This document shows, piece after piece, positions 8,133 through 16,628 of a stretch of DNA of 24,845 bases. Both the position numbers and the translations under genes were made by a program. The notes beneath the pieces were generated by a model that was not told the origin of the DNA, did no database searches, and saw nothing but the letters and a program-made list of their open reading frames with translations. Numbering within the stretch: position 1 is the stretch's first letter; every line of letters starts with the position of its first letter. The stretch is from an uncultured Altererythrobacter sp. (lineage in GTDB: Bacteria; Pseudomonadota; Alphaproteobacteria; Sphingomonadales; Sphingomonadaceae), in contig CALLIO010000109.1 of the NCBI GenBank assembly GCA_938009055.1, forward strand, positions 1 through 24,845, read 5' to 3'.

Positions 8133-8207
8133 CGCGCATACGCATGAATTCTTCGCAATTGCAGCAAAATCAGACGAAAACCGGCCCGCATCGAATGTGG
8201 AGCAAAC

Positions 8208-9620
8208 CTAAATCCCGCTCATCAGAGCGTATTTCAGCTCCATATATTCATCGATTCCATGCTTTGACCCTTCGCGGCCAATGCCCGATTCCTTAATCCC
8301 GCCAAAGGGCGCATTCTCGGTTGAGACCACGCCGTCATTGATCCCGACCATACCGTATTCGAGTGCCTCCATCACACGCCACACTCGCCCCAAATCGCGC
8401 GCATAGAAATAGGCGGCAAGACCGTATGGCGTATCATTGGCAATGCGGATCGCTTCTTCTTCGCTGCTGAAAGTTATCAGCGGAGCAACGGGGCCAAAAA
8501 TCTCTTCATTCACGATGGCCATATCGGGACTGATCCCGGTGAGAACCGTTGGTTCGTAAAATGTTGGGCCCTTCCCGCTCGATTGACCGCCAGTCGTGGC
8601 TGAGGCGCCCATTTTCAATGCATCATCAACCAGCGTGCTCACTTTCGCGTGGCCTGCATCATTGATGAGCGGGCCGATCTGCGCTCCATCTTCCATTCCC
8701 TGCGCAACTTTAAGCGCGGCGACTTTGGCAGTCAGCTTGGTAGCAAATTCCTGCGCCACGCCTTTCTGCACGAGAAAGCGGTTCGCACACACACATGTTT
8801 GCCCGGCATTGCGGAATTTTGACGCCATCGCGCCTTCCACTGCAGCATCCAAATCGGCATCATCAAAGACAATGAAGGGCGCATTTCCGCCCAGTTCCAG
8901 ACTGACCCGCATAACGCTGTCAGCGGCCTGCTTCATCAAGAGTTTGCCGACCTTGGTGGAGCCGGTGAAACTCAGCTTGCGCACCCGCGCATCGCTGCAA
9001 AAGAGCGCGCCCACGGGGCCTGGATCGAGCACTGGGGTAACTTTGAAGACTTCTGCCGGCACGCCTGCCTTAATCGCCAATTGCTCGATCGCGAGGGCAG
9101 AAAGCGGCGTTGCCTCTGCCGGTTTCAGAACTATCGAGCAGCCCGCCGCCAGCGCCGGACCAACCTTGCGCGTAATCATGGCAAGCGGGAAGTTCCACGG
9201 TGTTATTGCCGCGCATGTGCCAACAGGCTGCTTGATCGTAAGCACGCGCTTGCCCGCGGCGTGGCTGGGCACTGTCTCGCCATAGGCGCGCTTACCTTCT
9301 TCTGCGAACCATTCGACGAAGGCGGCACCATATGCCACTTCGACCATGGATTCAGCCATTGGCTTGCCGCATTCCGCCGTGATGAGCTGCGCTAGCTCAT
9401 CTTGGTTTGCCATGATGAGATCAAACCATGCCTTCAGGATCGTGCCGCGCTCTTTCGCAGTGCGCGCTGCCCACGCATGGCGCGCTTTATCTGCCGCTGC
9501 GATGACATCCGAAATCTCGTCCAGACTATAGGCTTTCACATGGGCAATTACCGCGCCGGTCGCAGGGTCATTGACCGCCAGTTCGCCCGTTTCAGATTGG
9601 ATCGAATTCAAAAGAGTCAT
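8208..9620 (-). CDS. gabD: NAD(P)-dependent succinate-semialdehyde dehydrogenase
   Basis: This 470-residue aldehyde dehydrogenase has PWNFP (141-145), the general base Glu242 in LELGGNAPF and the catalytic Cys276 in GQTCVCANRF. The C-x-C pair (276/278) and the whole stretch GQTCVCANR are typical of the succinate-semialdehyde branch, which oxidises succinic semialdehyde to succinate in the GABA shunt or related degradations. Lys166 in LKPAEATPLSA lies in the cofactor-binding region. The length is just below the usual 480-490. The start at 9620 has AAGG about 8 nt upstream. No GABA transaminase is adjacent, so the physiological substrate could also be glutarate semialdehyde. Confidence 0.88.
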   Translation of the reverse strand: MTLLNSIQSETGELAVNDPATGAVIAHVKAYSLDEISDVIAAADKARHAWAARTAKERGTILKAWFDLIMANQDELAQLITAECGKPMAESMVEVAYGAAFVEWFAEEGKRAYGETVPSHAAGKRVLTIKQPVGTCAAITPWNFPLAMITRKVGPALAAGCSIVLKPAEATPLSALAIEQLAIKAGVPAEVFKVTPVLDPGPVGALFCSDARVRKLSFTGSTKVGKLLMKQAADSVMRVSLELGGNAPFIVFDDADLDAAVEGAMASKFRNAGQTCVCANRFLVQKGVAQEFATKLTAKVAALKVAQGMEDGAQIGPLINDAGHAKVSTLVDDALKMGASATTGGQSSGKGPTFYEPTVLTGISPDMAIVNEEIFGPVAPLITFSSEEEAIRIANDTPYGLAAYFYARDLGRVWRVMEALEYGMVGINDGVVSTENAPFGGIKESGIGREGSKHGIDEYMELKYALMSGI

Positions 9621-9697
9621 ACAACAACCTTAGTCCCCAAGAGTGCGAGCCTTACATCCTCATTCCTAGCGTGAACCCTGCCAAAATGGGCAAGTGA

Positions 9698-11179
9698 TCA
9701 CGCTTCTGGCGTAGCGACAGGTTCTTCAGAAGGCTTTCGGCGCACGATCAATTGATACAGCTCGATAAGCGTTGAACGCGCGAATAGGAACAATATGCCG
9801 CCATAGCTTGCAGCGCCCAGCATCAGCAGCACGGCAAGCCTCGCAATTACGGGCATTGGCGCAAGGGCCGCCGCAGCGAAATGGACGATCGCCCCCATTG
9901 CAATCGCAGCGCTCAGCCCGGGCAACAATGCGCGCGCCAGATCACCCGCGCTCAGTCCCAAATGCCCCTTTGAAAGGAAAAAGGTGAAGACTGTCAGCAG
10001 CGGCATTCCAGCCACCCAGGCATAGGCCAAGCCCATCACGCCATAGCGAACCCCGATCCAGAAACTGAGCGCCATCACAAAGGCTCCAAACATTGTGACG
10101 CGCGCGGAAATTTCCGGTCTGCCCAGCGCATTATTGGCCGGAGCGAACAGGATTTGCAGTGTCATCAACGGCATAACTAGAGCGAGCACAGAGATAATCG
10201 GGGCCATCGGCAGCCATTTCTCGGCCAGTACAACATGCACCAGCTCAGTCGCGCTTGCGGCCAACCCCAAATAGATCGGGCAAGCGATCAGCATGATGAG
10301 CCGGACTGCTTTCAGGAATGAATATCTCAAAGCCTCTGGATCGCTGCGAATACGCGAATAGGCGGGAAAGGCGACTTCGTTGAGCGGGGGCACGAATTTG
10401 GTCGCAAAGATCGTTGTGAGGAACAATGCCTCTGCATACAGGCCAAGCTCATGAGGGCTCAGCCAGCGGCTAGCAATGAAGACATCGGACTGGCTTTGAA
10501 CCGTCCAAAAAATATGCGCCAGCATGACCGTGCCGCCGAATTTGAACATGTCGCCGGCTCCGCCAAAGTGGAAGCTGGGCCAGATGAACATTTTGGCCGC
10601 CAGGAACATGCCCAGGGCCTGCGTCCAAAAGATCGCAATGGCGGCATAAACCAGCGTCCAAACGCCCAGCCCTGAAAAAGCGCATCCGAGCGCGACAATC
10701 GCGCCAACAATCGCGGACAGCAGGTTCACGATAGCGGTCTTCTTGAACTCAAGATTGCGCGCCATCAGCGCTTCGGGCAGCACGATGAAAGGCGTTGCGA
10801 GATAGATCACGGCCTGGAGCCGCAAGAGGTCAGCAATAATGGGCTGGCGGTAATATTCAGCAGCCCAAGGGGCTAGGAAAAATTGCAGCGCCGCCAATCC
10901 GCCATTGAGCAGCAGCAAGGCTCCGAAAGCTTGGCGCAGCCGCACGGGATCGAGCTTGTCAGCCTGAACGATCGAGCTCGCCAACCCGTAGCCATTCAGA
11001 AAGCTTAGGAACACCAGCACGACCTGTGTCATGGCGAAAAGGCCATAATCGGCCGGATCGAGAATGCGGATAACAGCAAGCGTGCTGCCCCATGAAATGA
11101 GCTGAGCGAATATCTGCGTGCCCGAACGCCAGATCAGCGCTTTGCGCACGCGGTCACCAAAGGAGCGCGTTTCACTCAT
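9698..11179 (-). CDS. Polysaccharide/lipopolysaccharide flippase (Wzx-like, MOP superfamily)
   Basis: This 493-residue, strongly hydrophobic protein has about 12-14 membrane segments. The N-terminal pattern, WRSGTQIFAQLISWGSTL then ILDPADYGLFAM, is characteristic of the WzxC-like branch of polysaccharide transporters. These flip undecaprenyl-linked oligosaccharides across the inner membrane. A short charged cytoplasmic tail (RRKPSEEPVATPEA) ends the protein. It is the last gene of a minus-strand operon, 36 nt downstream of a lipoprotein gene. No glycosyltransferase or Wzy polymerase is inside the window, so the glycan it carries is unknown. Confidence 0.85.
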   Translation of the reverse strand: MSETRSFGDRVRKALIWRSGTQIFAQLISWGSTLAVIRILDPADYGLFAMTQVVLVFLSFLNGYGLASSIVQADKLDPVRLRQAFGALLLLNGGLAALQFFLAPWAAEYYRQPIIADLLRLQAVIYLATPFIVLPEALMARNLEFKKTAIVNLLSAIVGAIVALGCAFSGLGVWTLVYAAIAIFWTQALGMFLAAKMFIWPSFHFGGAGDMFKFGGTVMLAHIFWTVQSQSDVFIASRWLSPHELGLYAEALFLTTIFATKFVPPLNEVAFPAYSRIRSDPEALRYSFLKAVRLIMLIACPIYLGLAASATELVHVVLAEKWLPMAPIISVLALVMPLMTLQILFAPANNALGRPEISARVTMFGAFVMALSFWIGVRYGVMGLAYAWVAGMPLLTVFTFFLSKGHLGLSAGDLARALLPGLSAAIAMGAIVHFAAAALAPMPVIARLAVLLMLGAASYGGILFLFARSTLIELYQLIVRRKPSEEPVATPEA

Positions 11180-11215
11180 CCAAGAACCAGCGCCAGTGCG
11201 TGCATGCTGCGCATT

Positions 11216-12541
11216 CTAGCGGCCATCGAAGAAGACGGCAGCATGGCCCCAAGCCGTGCCGGTCTCGCCATGCGGCCATTCGCGCCTGTCGAGCGAGATG
11301 TATCCAGTGCTTTTCGAACGAAAGACGTTGAGCAAGCTGTCGCTGCGATAGTCAGCAAAATCGGGATCGAACTCGAGACGCCCGCTCGCCTCGTCCATCC
11401 GCAGCATGTAGAAACCTTGCTCACCGCCAAGCTCAGCGCCCATGATTAACCGGTTGCCCGCTGGATCCTTGCCCATCCAGTGCGGCGCAAACCCTTCTGG
11501 CGCATTAAGCCGGAAGGCTTCTTTAGGCTGCTTTGGATTAACGATGTCGAGGACAACGACCTGACCCTTCTTTCCAATTGGCTGCACCCAAAATTGCCCG
11601 ACCAACACCGGAACACCGCAGGCTCCGCGAATTTTCGCAGGATCATCAGCAGGATCGGTCTCAACCGAAAACACCAAATCAAGCTGCGGCTCATCGCTTT
11701 CAATCGCGCTCAAATGATAGAAATTGCAGCCATAGGAATTGAAGAAAACGGTTCCGTCCGGCAGCACATGCTGGCCAAACCCCGCGCCATTAATGCCGTC
11801 CACTTTCGCGCCTGTGTGATCGACGCCCACCTCTAGATCGAGCGTGTGGAGCAAAGCGAAATCGGAATAGCGATAGATCTGAACCACATCAGCCCATGAT
11901 TGCTCCATCATCGGCGCGCTGGTCACGGTCATCCGGTCGATCTGCGGCAGCTGGGCGAAGGAATAGGGGCGGATAGCCTTGGCGTATCCTTCAGCGGCAG
12001 CCGACGCCGTGCGCAGCAATTCGCCCGATTGCGAATATTCCGCAATACCGCCGTGATTGCCCGGCGAAGTGGTCTCTTGCTCGTTTGGGCTTTCACCCTC
12101 GCTGCGCAAAAAACCCACGAGCCGCGTGCCACTATCAGTACGCGCATAATCATGGGGAAAGCGCAAAGGCGCTGGCGGCTTGAACGTGCTGGCAATTGTG
12201 GGCTTCGCCGGATCGGCAATATCTACGATGAGCGAGAGTTCATGATGGTGGCCATTCATGAAAATCGGCTCACCCTTGGGCGGCGCGACATATTCCATGT
12301 GATGGACCATCGCAGCCTTGTGACCAATCGGGGTCGAGCCAATCGGTTGCCCGCGCGTCTCGCTCGCCGGATCAACGTCAATTGTAGTGATGAAATCCTC
12401 ATCCTGCTCGTCCTGATCGCCAACCAGCAGCAGCATATGCGGCGATGCGCCTGTCAGCGCGATTGTGCTTTGCGGCTCAGGATCGCTGCATGAGGCCAGC
12501 GTAAGCGCCCCAAAAGCAATAATGGGCAAAGCATATCTCAC
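11216..12541 (-). CDS. His-rich lipoprotein, possible SBP56/propeller-like fold
   Basis: The 441-residue protein starts with a lipoprotein signal (LTLASC, lipidated Cys18), so it is probably anchored in the envelope. I do not recognise it with certainty. Several histidine clusters are spaced through it: HKAAMVHHMEY, NGHHHELSLIVDI, RFPHDYARTDSGT, GFGQHVLPDGTVFF, GFAPHWMGKDPAG. Repeated LVIVD/VLDI-like blade strands suggest a beta-propeller. The layout recalls selenium-binding protein/methanethiol oxidase (SBP56) relatives, in which spaced histidines bind a metal, but the family's Cys motif is not evident. The start is GTG, overlapping the upstream GNAT stop as GTGA. Context is a polysaccharide-type operon with two acyltransferases and a flippase. 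Confidence 0.75.
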   Translation of the reverse strand: MRYALPIIAFGALTLASCSDPEPQSTIALTGASPHMLLLVGDQDEQDEDFITTIDVDPASETRGQPIGSTPIGHKAAMVHHMEYVAPPKGEPIFMNGHHHELSLIVDIADPAKPTIASTFKPPAPLRFPHDYARTDSGTRLVGFLRSEGESPNEQETTSPGNHGGIAEYSQSGELLRTASAAAEGYAKAIRPYSFAQLPQIDRMTVTSAPMMEQSWADVVQIYRYSDFALLHTLDLEVGVDHTGAKVDGINGAGFGQHVLPDGTVFFNSYGCNFYHLSAIESDEPQLDLVFSVETDPADDPAKIRGACGVPVLVGQFWVQPIGKKGQVVVLDIVNPKQPKEAFRLNAPEGFAPHWMGKDPAGNRLIMGAELGGEQGFYMLRMDEASGRLEFDPDFADYRSDSLLNVFRSKSTGYISLDRREWPHGETGTAWGHAAVFFDGR

Positions 12542-13071
12542 GGTGTCACCTTGAAGAAAGTTTGGCTCAATGCTTCAAAGCCATGCTTTTCGAACAATGC
12601 TTGCGAAGCTTCATTCATCCGCCAAACATTGCCGGACACTGCGCATTCGCCAAGCGCGGCAACCTCGTCTACCAGAGCCTCCATCAAGGCTGAGGCTCCG
12701 CCCATTCCCCGAGCCCGCGCATCAACAACGATATCCTCGATGAAGCAATTCCAGCGCGGCTTGCCATAGAAAATATCGTCTGAGCGGCTGACCCGATAGA
12801 GCAGATAGCCCATCATCTCGCCATCAACATACCAACCCTTGGCAAAGCCATAGCGTTGGCGCAGCGGATTGCGGGGTTTGAGGAAGTTTTGGAGATAGTG
12901 AACGATCTTTGCCGTATCATCTACGGGTCCAAAATGCTCAGGATAGGCCTCGTGATGCGGTTGTTGCCCTTGCCGGAACAAGCCCACCATCGCAGATAGC
13001 AGCGCATCTTCGCGCCGCTCCAGGGCCTCCACCATAGTCGATCTATCGTTTGTGGATGGCTTAACTGTCAT
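12538..13071 (-). CDS. GNAT family N-acetyltransferase
   Basis: The 177-residue protein has the GNAT core: strands around GWYVDGEMMGYLLY, then FIEDIVVDARARGMGGASALMEAL, in which RARGMGG is the acetyl-CoA pyrophosphate loop, and a C-terminal WRMNEASQALFEKHGFEALSQ. It would transfer an acetyl group from acetyl-CoA to an amine of unknown identity. The ATG at 13071 is separated by a single base from the stop of the upstream acyltransferase gene; an ATG at 13035 would also be possible. Its stop overlaps the lipoprotein start. It is not an obvious Rim protein or antibiotic acetyltransferase, so small-molecule or sugar-amine acetylation is a guess from context. Confidence 0.82.
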   Translation of the reverse strand: MTVKPSTNDRSTMVEALERREDALLSAMVGLFRQGQQPHHEAYPEHFGPVDDTAKIVHYLQNFLKPRNPLRQRYGFAKGWYVDGEMMGYLLYRVSRSDDIFYGKPRWNCFIEDIVVDARARGMGGASALMEALVDEVAALGECAVSGNVWRMNEASQALFEKHGFEALSQTFFKVTP

Positions 13072-13072
13072 C

Positions 13073-14233
13073 TCAAGTCTTTGCAGAAGCATTCATGCGC
13101 TTCTTGATGGCATGGATGAGCTTGCAGGCCAATTGATAGCCCGCCCCTTTTCGTCCGATAATCAGATCGCACACGGCGACTTTGTCGGGCCACATTTCGT
13201 TGAGCATCGCATTGTCTGGTGCAGAGCAGGAATCGACCAAGGCTAGCTCGCCCTTGCCAAGATAGTGCTTGAGCGTTTCTTGCTCCATCAGCACGCCGGG
13301 CGAATATTTGCGATAATCCTGATCAATCGCTGATTTGAGACAATAGCCAAGCGGCCCGGCAGTTACATCCAGCGTATAGGCTATCGGCTTTCCATCAAGG
13401 CACAGCCTGTTGAAATGCAATCCGCCTGCGTCAAATGCACCGCGAATCAACACGCGGTATAGCTGCGTTTCATGAGGGCACGAGAGAATGGAGGAGCCCT
13501 CCTCGTGCTTCCAGCCGGTGTCTTCCATCGCCAAAAAATGCTCGATCCATGCATCAAGCTCACCTTTATCGTTGAGCCGCTGGAACTCCATTTGCCCAAG
13601 TGCCTCAAGCTTCTTGCGTGTTTTGCGCAGGTTCTTGCGACGCGAAGGCCGCAGCATATCCTCAGCGCTCGCACCTGAACGGGCACGCGGGCGAATGGCT
13701 GCGCGCTGATAGTGGTTCGTGGCAAAGCTCACGCGACCCGTCTGCCCGCAGCGAACTGCTAGCGCTTTGGCTACAGCTCCATCTGAACTCATCACGGTAA
13801 GATTGATGAAAAAACAGTCTCGCGGCGCTTGATCGAGCCATTTGAAAAGTCCATCGGTAAAGGCTTCTTCGCAACCTTCGCGCACCAAAGGCGTGCCGAG
13901 AAATTGTTCGTGATGAAGCGCGGTCCGCCAAAATAGCAACGGCAGTTTCGCATAGCCCCAATCGCGGCGCAGGGTCACAAGCCCGATCAGCAATCCAGCT
14001 TCGCGGATCTGGATTAGCTGCGGCGACCAGTCGCCCAACAATGGAAGCGAGTGCGCAACATAATCTGGAGATTGAAAAGGGTTGGGCTCTGTCGCTGCTG
14101 ATGCAAGGTTTTCCCACTCTTGCTTCAACGTCGCACAGATGTCTTGTGTCAAATTCTCGCACGACCATGACAGATCGGCATCAATCCGCTCGCCAGCGTC
14201 AACCGCTTGAGAATTGGAGATTGCGATTTCCAC
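13073..14233 (-). CDS. CelD/FemAB-like acyltransferase (GNAT fold)
   Basis: The 386-residue protein resembles the CelD/BcsL group (Acetyltransf_6), a double-GNAT fold related to FemAB. PNPFQSPDYVAHSL near residue 50 and the basic block RPSRRKNLRKTRKKL near 210 are typical. The region GGLHFNRLCLDGKPIAYTLD followed by YRKYSPGVLMEQ is the conserved acyl-donor half. Members occur in exopolysaccharide and cellulose gene clusters and probably acylate amino sugars or peptides. The start is GTG at 14231-14233, with AGGGA 7 nt upstream. It is the first gene of the four-gene operon ending in the flippase, and is divergent from the gene starting at 14355 across about 120 bp. Confidence 0.82.
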   Translation of the reverse strand: MEIAISNSQAVDAGERIDADLSWSCENLTQDICATLKQEWENLASAATEPNPFQSPDYVAHSLPLLGDWSPQLIQIREAGLLIGLVTLRRDWGYAKLPLLFWRTALHHEQFLGTPLVREGCEEAFTDGLFKWLDQAPRDCFFINLTVMSSDGAVAKALAVRCGQTGRVSFATNHYQRAAIRPRARSGASAEDMLRPSRRKNLRKTRKKLEALGQMEFQRLNDKGELDAWIEHFLAMEDTGWKHEEGSSILSCPHETQLYRVLIRGAFDAGGLHFNRLCLDGKPIAYTLDVTAGPLGYCLKSAIDQDYRKYSPGVLMEQETLKHYLGKGELALVDSCSAPDNAMLNEMWPDKVAVCDLIIGRKGAGYQLACKLIHAIKKRMNASAKT

Positions 14234-14283
14234 TCTCGATTCCCTCGCTCAGATAGCCTTGTTTAACACAGATTTGCGTAGCG

Positions 14284-14312
14284 TTGAGATAGACCACAGC
14301 TGAGGCTATGGC
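14284..14312 (+). promoter_or_regulatory. Candidate promoter of the 14355 gene
   Basis: TTGAGA (14284-14289) is followed after exactly 17 nt by TATGGC (14307-14312) in the divergent intergenic region. The -35 matches five of six consensus bases, the -10 only three. The position, about 42 nt before the preferred start, fits. Confidence 0.3.
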
Positions 14313-14354
14313 ATAGCGGGTGAAACCCCGTGTCCTGAATTGGGAAGTGAGCCT

Positions 14355-15338
14355 TTGCGAAGGTTAATTAAGCAATCTGCCAAGAAGCTTCTGTGGCCGC
14401 TCCTACCAAAACCATGGGAGAGCGCTGATATGGAATTTCATTTTGGGCTTTGGAACGGAGTGTCAGCGCTCTTTACCGAGGGCGGACGACAGCTGGGCGA
14501 GGAAAATGCGCGCCCCTTAACGCTCAATCATCACGTGCCAGCAGAGACCCATGCCTGCAAATATCCTGGCTCACGCGACGGACGGCTCATAAATATGTCT
14601 GCATTGCGGACTGCGATGCAGAATTTTGATGCCGCGCTTGCGATTACAGAAGCTGTCCGACGGGCCTATCTCGGCCTGCTCCCAACGGGGCATCAGCTAG
14701 GCATTTGGGATCTCAACATTATCGCCCGCGCCAGCATTGCGCTGGTCGCGTATCAGCAGCGTTTTGCGCGACAAAACCCAGCTCCCAAAGCTGTCAGCGA
14801 TGCGCTCGCCAGCCAGTACCAATTTATCTCCGGCGTTTTTATGATTTGCCGCCATATGATGGAGAATGCTGATCCAACCATTGCCGCGAACCGGCCGATG
14901 AGCGCCGAGGCGCTGTATGCCTATGCCGATGACCACGGCATTTTCATCTCTTTCAATGGCATGGCCTGCGCTGGCAGCACCAAGAAAATCCACGACTTTC
15001 TGGCTTTTTGCAACCAAGGTAGCGGGGATCCGGTCAACCTAGCCGAGATTGTCAGCGAGCCAGACAATTGGTTGCGATATGCCCTAGCGGCGATTGAGCT
15101 TGATTGTGTGGTTGAAGCAGAGCGAGCGTCCCTCGCGGGACAAAGCGCATCTGCGGATCAGTTTCGCAGCTTTGGCAGCTATGTTCGCGAGCTCATGGGT
15201 GAGGATGCAGCCTCAATCAGCCCCAACTTGGCCTTAGAAGATGCCGCCTTGCAGCGCCAAAACCGGATCTGCGAAGTGCTCGGCAGACCGCCTTTAGATG
15301 CATTGCCGAGCAAGCACATTGCCGCGCGACTTGCCTAG
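14355..15338 (+). CDS. Hypothetical protein, no family recognised
   Basis: This protein has about 327 residues with no signal peptide and no clear membrane segment, apart from a hydrophobic/basic N-terminus (KQSAKKLLWPLLPKP). Its middle is helix-rich (about 95-190). Cys/His-bearing stretches include LNHHVPAETHACKYPG and ICRHMMENADP, and ISFNGMACAGSTKKIHDF is another distinctive block; none is a motif I know. Good codon-like sequence and a long uninterrupted frame support a real gene. The start is a TTG at 14355 with GGGAAG 6 nt upstream. A TTG at 14340 and an ATG at 14430 are alternatives. It lies 128 nt before the AraC-type gene on the same strand, so it may be functionally linked to that pair, but this is only positional. 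Confidence 0.7.
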   Translation: MRRLIKQSAKKLLWPLLPKPWESADMEFHFGLWNGVSALFTEGGRQLGEENARPLTLNHHVPAETHACKYPGSRDGRLINMSALRTAMQNFDAALAITEAVRRAYLGLLPTGHQLGIWDLNIIARASIALVAYQQRFARQNPAPKAVSDALASQYQFISGVFMICRHMMENADPTIAANRPMSAEALYAYADDHGIFISFNGMACAGSTKKIHDFLAFCNQGSGDPVNLAEIVSEPDNWLRYALAAIELDCVVEAERASLAGQSASADQFRSFGSYVRELMGEDAASISPNLALEDAALQRQNRICEVLGRPPLDALPSKHIAARLA

Positions 15339-15389
15339 CGGCGCGAACCAAACCGAAGCAAAACTTAAATTGATTTCCGCCAAGTGTTG

Positions 15390-15408
15390 CAATTTTCAAA
15401 TTGAGACG
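15390..15408 (+). promoter_or_regulatory. Shared 19-nt element, copy upstream of the AraC-type gene
   Basis: CAATTTTCAAATTGAGACG begins with a perfect palindrome (CAATTT-TC-AAATTG) and contains TTGAGA. A copy with 16 of 19 identical bases stands before the S41 peptidase gene. It ends 58 nt before the GTG start. It is a candidate operator for the adjacent regulator, or a shared -35 region. Confidence 0.45.
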
Positions 15409-15466
15409 CGCGTTCTAGGCCAATACGGCAAATGCGATTGCCATGAGTTTGCAATGAGGAACCAGC

Positions 15467-16600
15467 GTGGAAGGTCTTGACCAACTAACAATGAATTGGC
15501 GTTCGGCCCTTACCGGTCTTGTCATGGCGAGCAGTTTCACTGTGCTTGTTTTCCTGTGGCGAAGAGACATCGAACGAAGAGCGGTCGCATGGTTCAGCGT
15601 CTTTCTTATTGTGGCAAATATCTCTGCGATACCAACACTTGTCGGCTTTGCAGGGGCCTATGACATTTGGCCTCAACTTACATTCTTGCCGACCGAAACG
15701 GCGCCGCTTTACGGGCCGCTAATTCTTATACATGCACAAGCCATAATGCGGCAAAAGACCGACTGCAGGCTGATTTGGCTGCTTGTCCCGGGGCTGGCAT
15801 ATTGGTTGTATCAGCTCTGGGCGTTCACAATGCTTGGCGGTGTGGAAGAGAAGTGGACTTTTGCTCGCCAAGTGCATGCTCCGTATGTTTATCCGGCCAT
15901 GGTCGTAACCGCTTGGGTCATGTTGATCGGATGCCTGTACAAGACATGGCATATGACACGTGCCTATCGGATCTGGCTTTTGGAAAACCGTTCCGATGAT
16001 GATTTGTTTCGGCCTGTTTGGCTCAACCATTTGCTTTTGATCGCTGCCGTGTCAGCGGCGTTTTGGATAGCCACGAACATCATAGCTTGGTGGTATAGCT
16101 TTTCCTACTTTGACAGCTTTATCTGGAACTTCTTGGTTCTCTTCGCTTTGTTCATTCTCGCACTTGAAGCCCTCGCCGCATTAACGCGTCCCTTTCCCAA
16201 ACAAGGCTTAGACACTGATAATGACAAGGAGAAAAAGGAAACCGCCGGCCAGAGCCCACGCGACTGGAACCTCGAAGGATCCCGCTTGAAAACACAAGTG
16301 CTCGAGCAAAAGTGGTATCTTGAAGAAAGCCTTTCGCTGGATGATCTGGCCCGCCGTTTTGGTACCAATCAAACTTATCTTTCGCGCGCCATCAACCAGG
16401 GGCTGGGGTTAAACTTCAGCACCTTTATCAATGGCCTCCGGATCGAGCACGCCAAGGAGATTATTCGGAAAACTGATCGCTCAATGATCTCTATCGCGCA
16501 TGAAACGGGCTTCGGCTCAAAGGCAAGCTTCAATCGCGCCTTCAAATTGCATACCGGACAAAGCCCCTCGCAATTCAAAACTAGTTCAACCACCGGATAA
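15467..16600 (+). CDS. AraC-family regulator with N-terminal 7-TM membrane domain
   Basis: The first 240 or so of 377 residues form about seven hydrophobic segments (for example ALTGLVMASSFTVLVFLW, MVVTAWVMLIGCLY, FLVLFALFILALEALAAL). A charged linker follows (about 245-275, KQGLDTDNDKEKKE), then an AraC-type DNA-binding domain with two helix-turn-helices: SLDDLARRFGTNQTYLSRAI and SMISIAHETGFGSKASFNRAF, ending GQSPSQFK. It is thus probably an inner-membrane sensor that binds DNA while anchored. The start is GTG with GAGGA 6 nt upstream; an ATG eight codons later is possible. A 19-nt element before this gene recurs before the next gene, suggesting autoregulation and control of the S41 peptidase. 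The signal sensed is unknown. Confidence 0.88.
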   Translation: MEGLDQLTMNWRSALTGLVMASSFTVLVFLWRRDIERRAVAWFSVFLIVANISAIPTLVGFAGAYDIWPQLTFLPTETAPLYGPLILIHAQAIMRQKTDCRLIWLLVPGLAYWLYQLWAFTMLGGVEEKWTFARQVHAPYVYPAMVVTAWVMLIGCLYKTWHMTRAYRIWLLENRSDDDLFRPVWLNHLLLIAAVSAAFWIATNIIAWWYSFSYFDSFIWNFLVLFALFILALEALAALTRPFPKQGLDTDNDKEKKETAGQSPRDWNLEGSRLKTQVLEQKWYLEESLSLDDLARRFGTNQTYLSRAINQGLGLNFSTFINGLRIEHAKEIIRKTDRSMISIAHETGFGSKASFNRAFKLHTGQSPSQFKTSSTTG

Positions 16601-16628
16601 CGCGTTGCAATTCATATATTGCTGCGGC

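Noticed and set aside
8097..8207. General-stress sigma (EcfG) promoter upstream of otsB
   Set aside because: A CGTT is present, but no GGAAC stands 16-17 nt before it.
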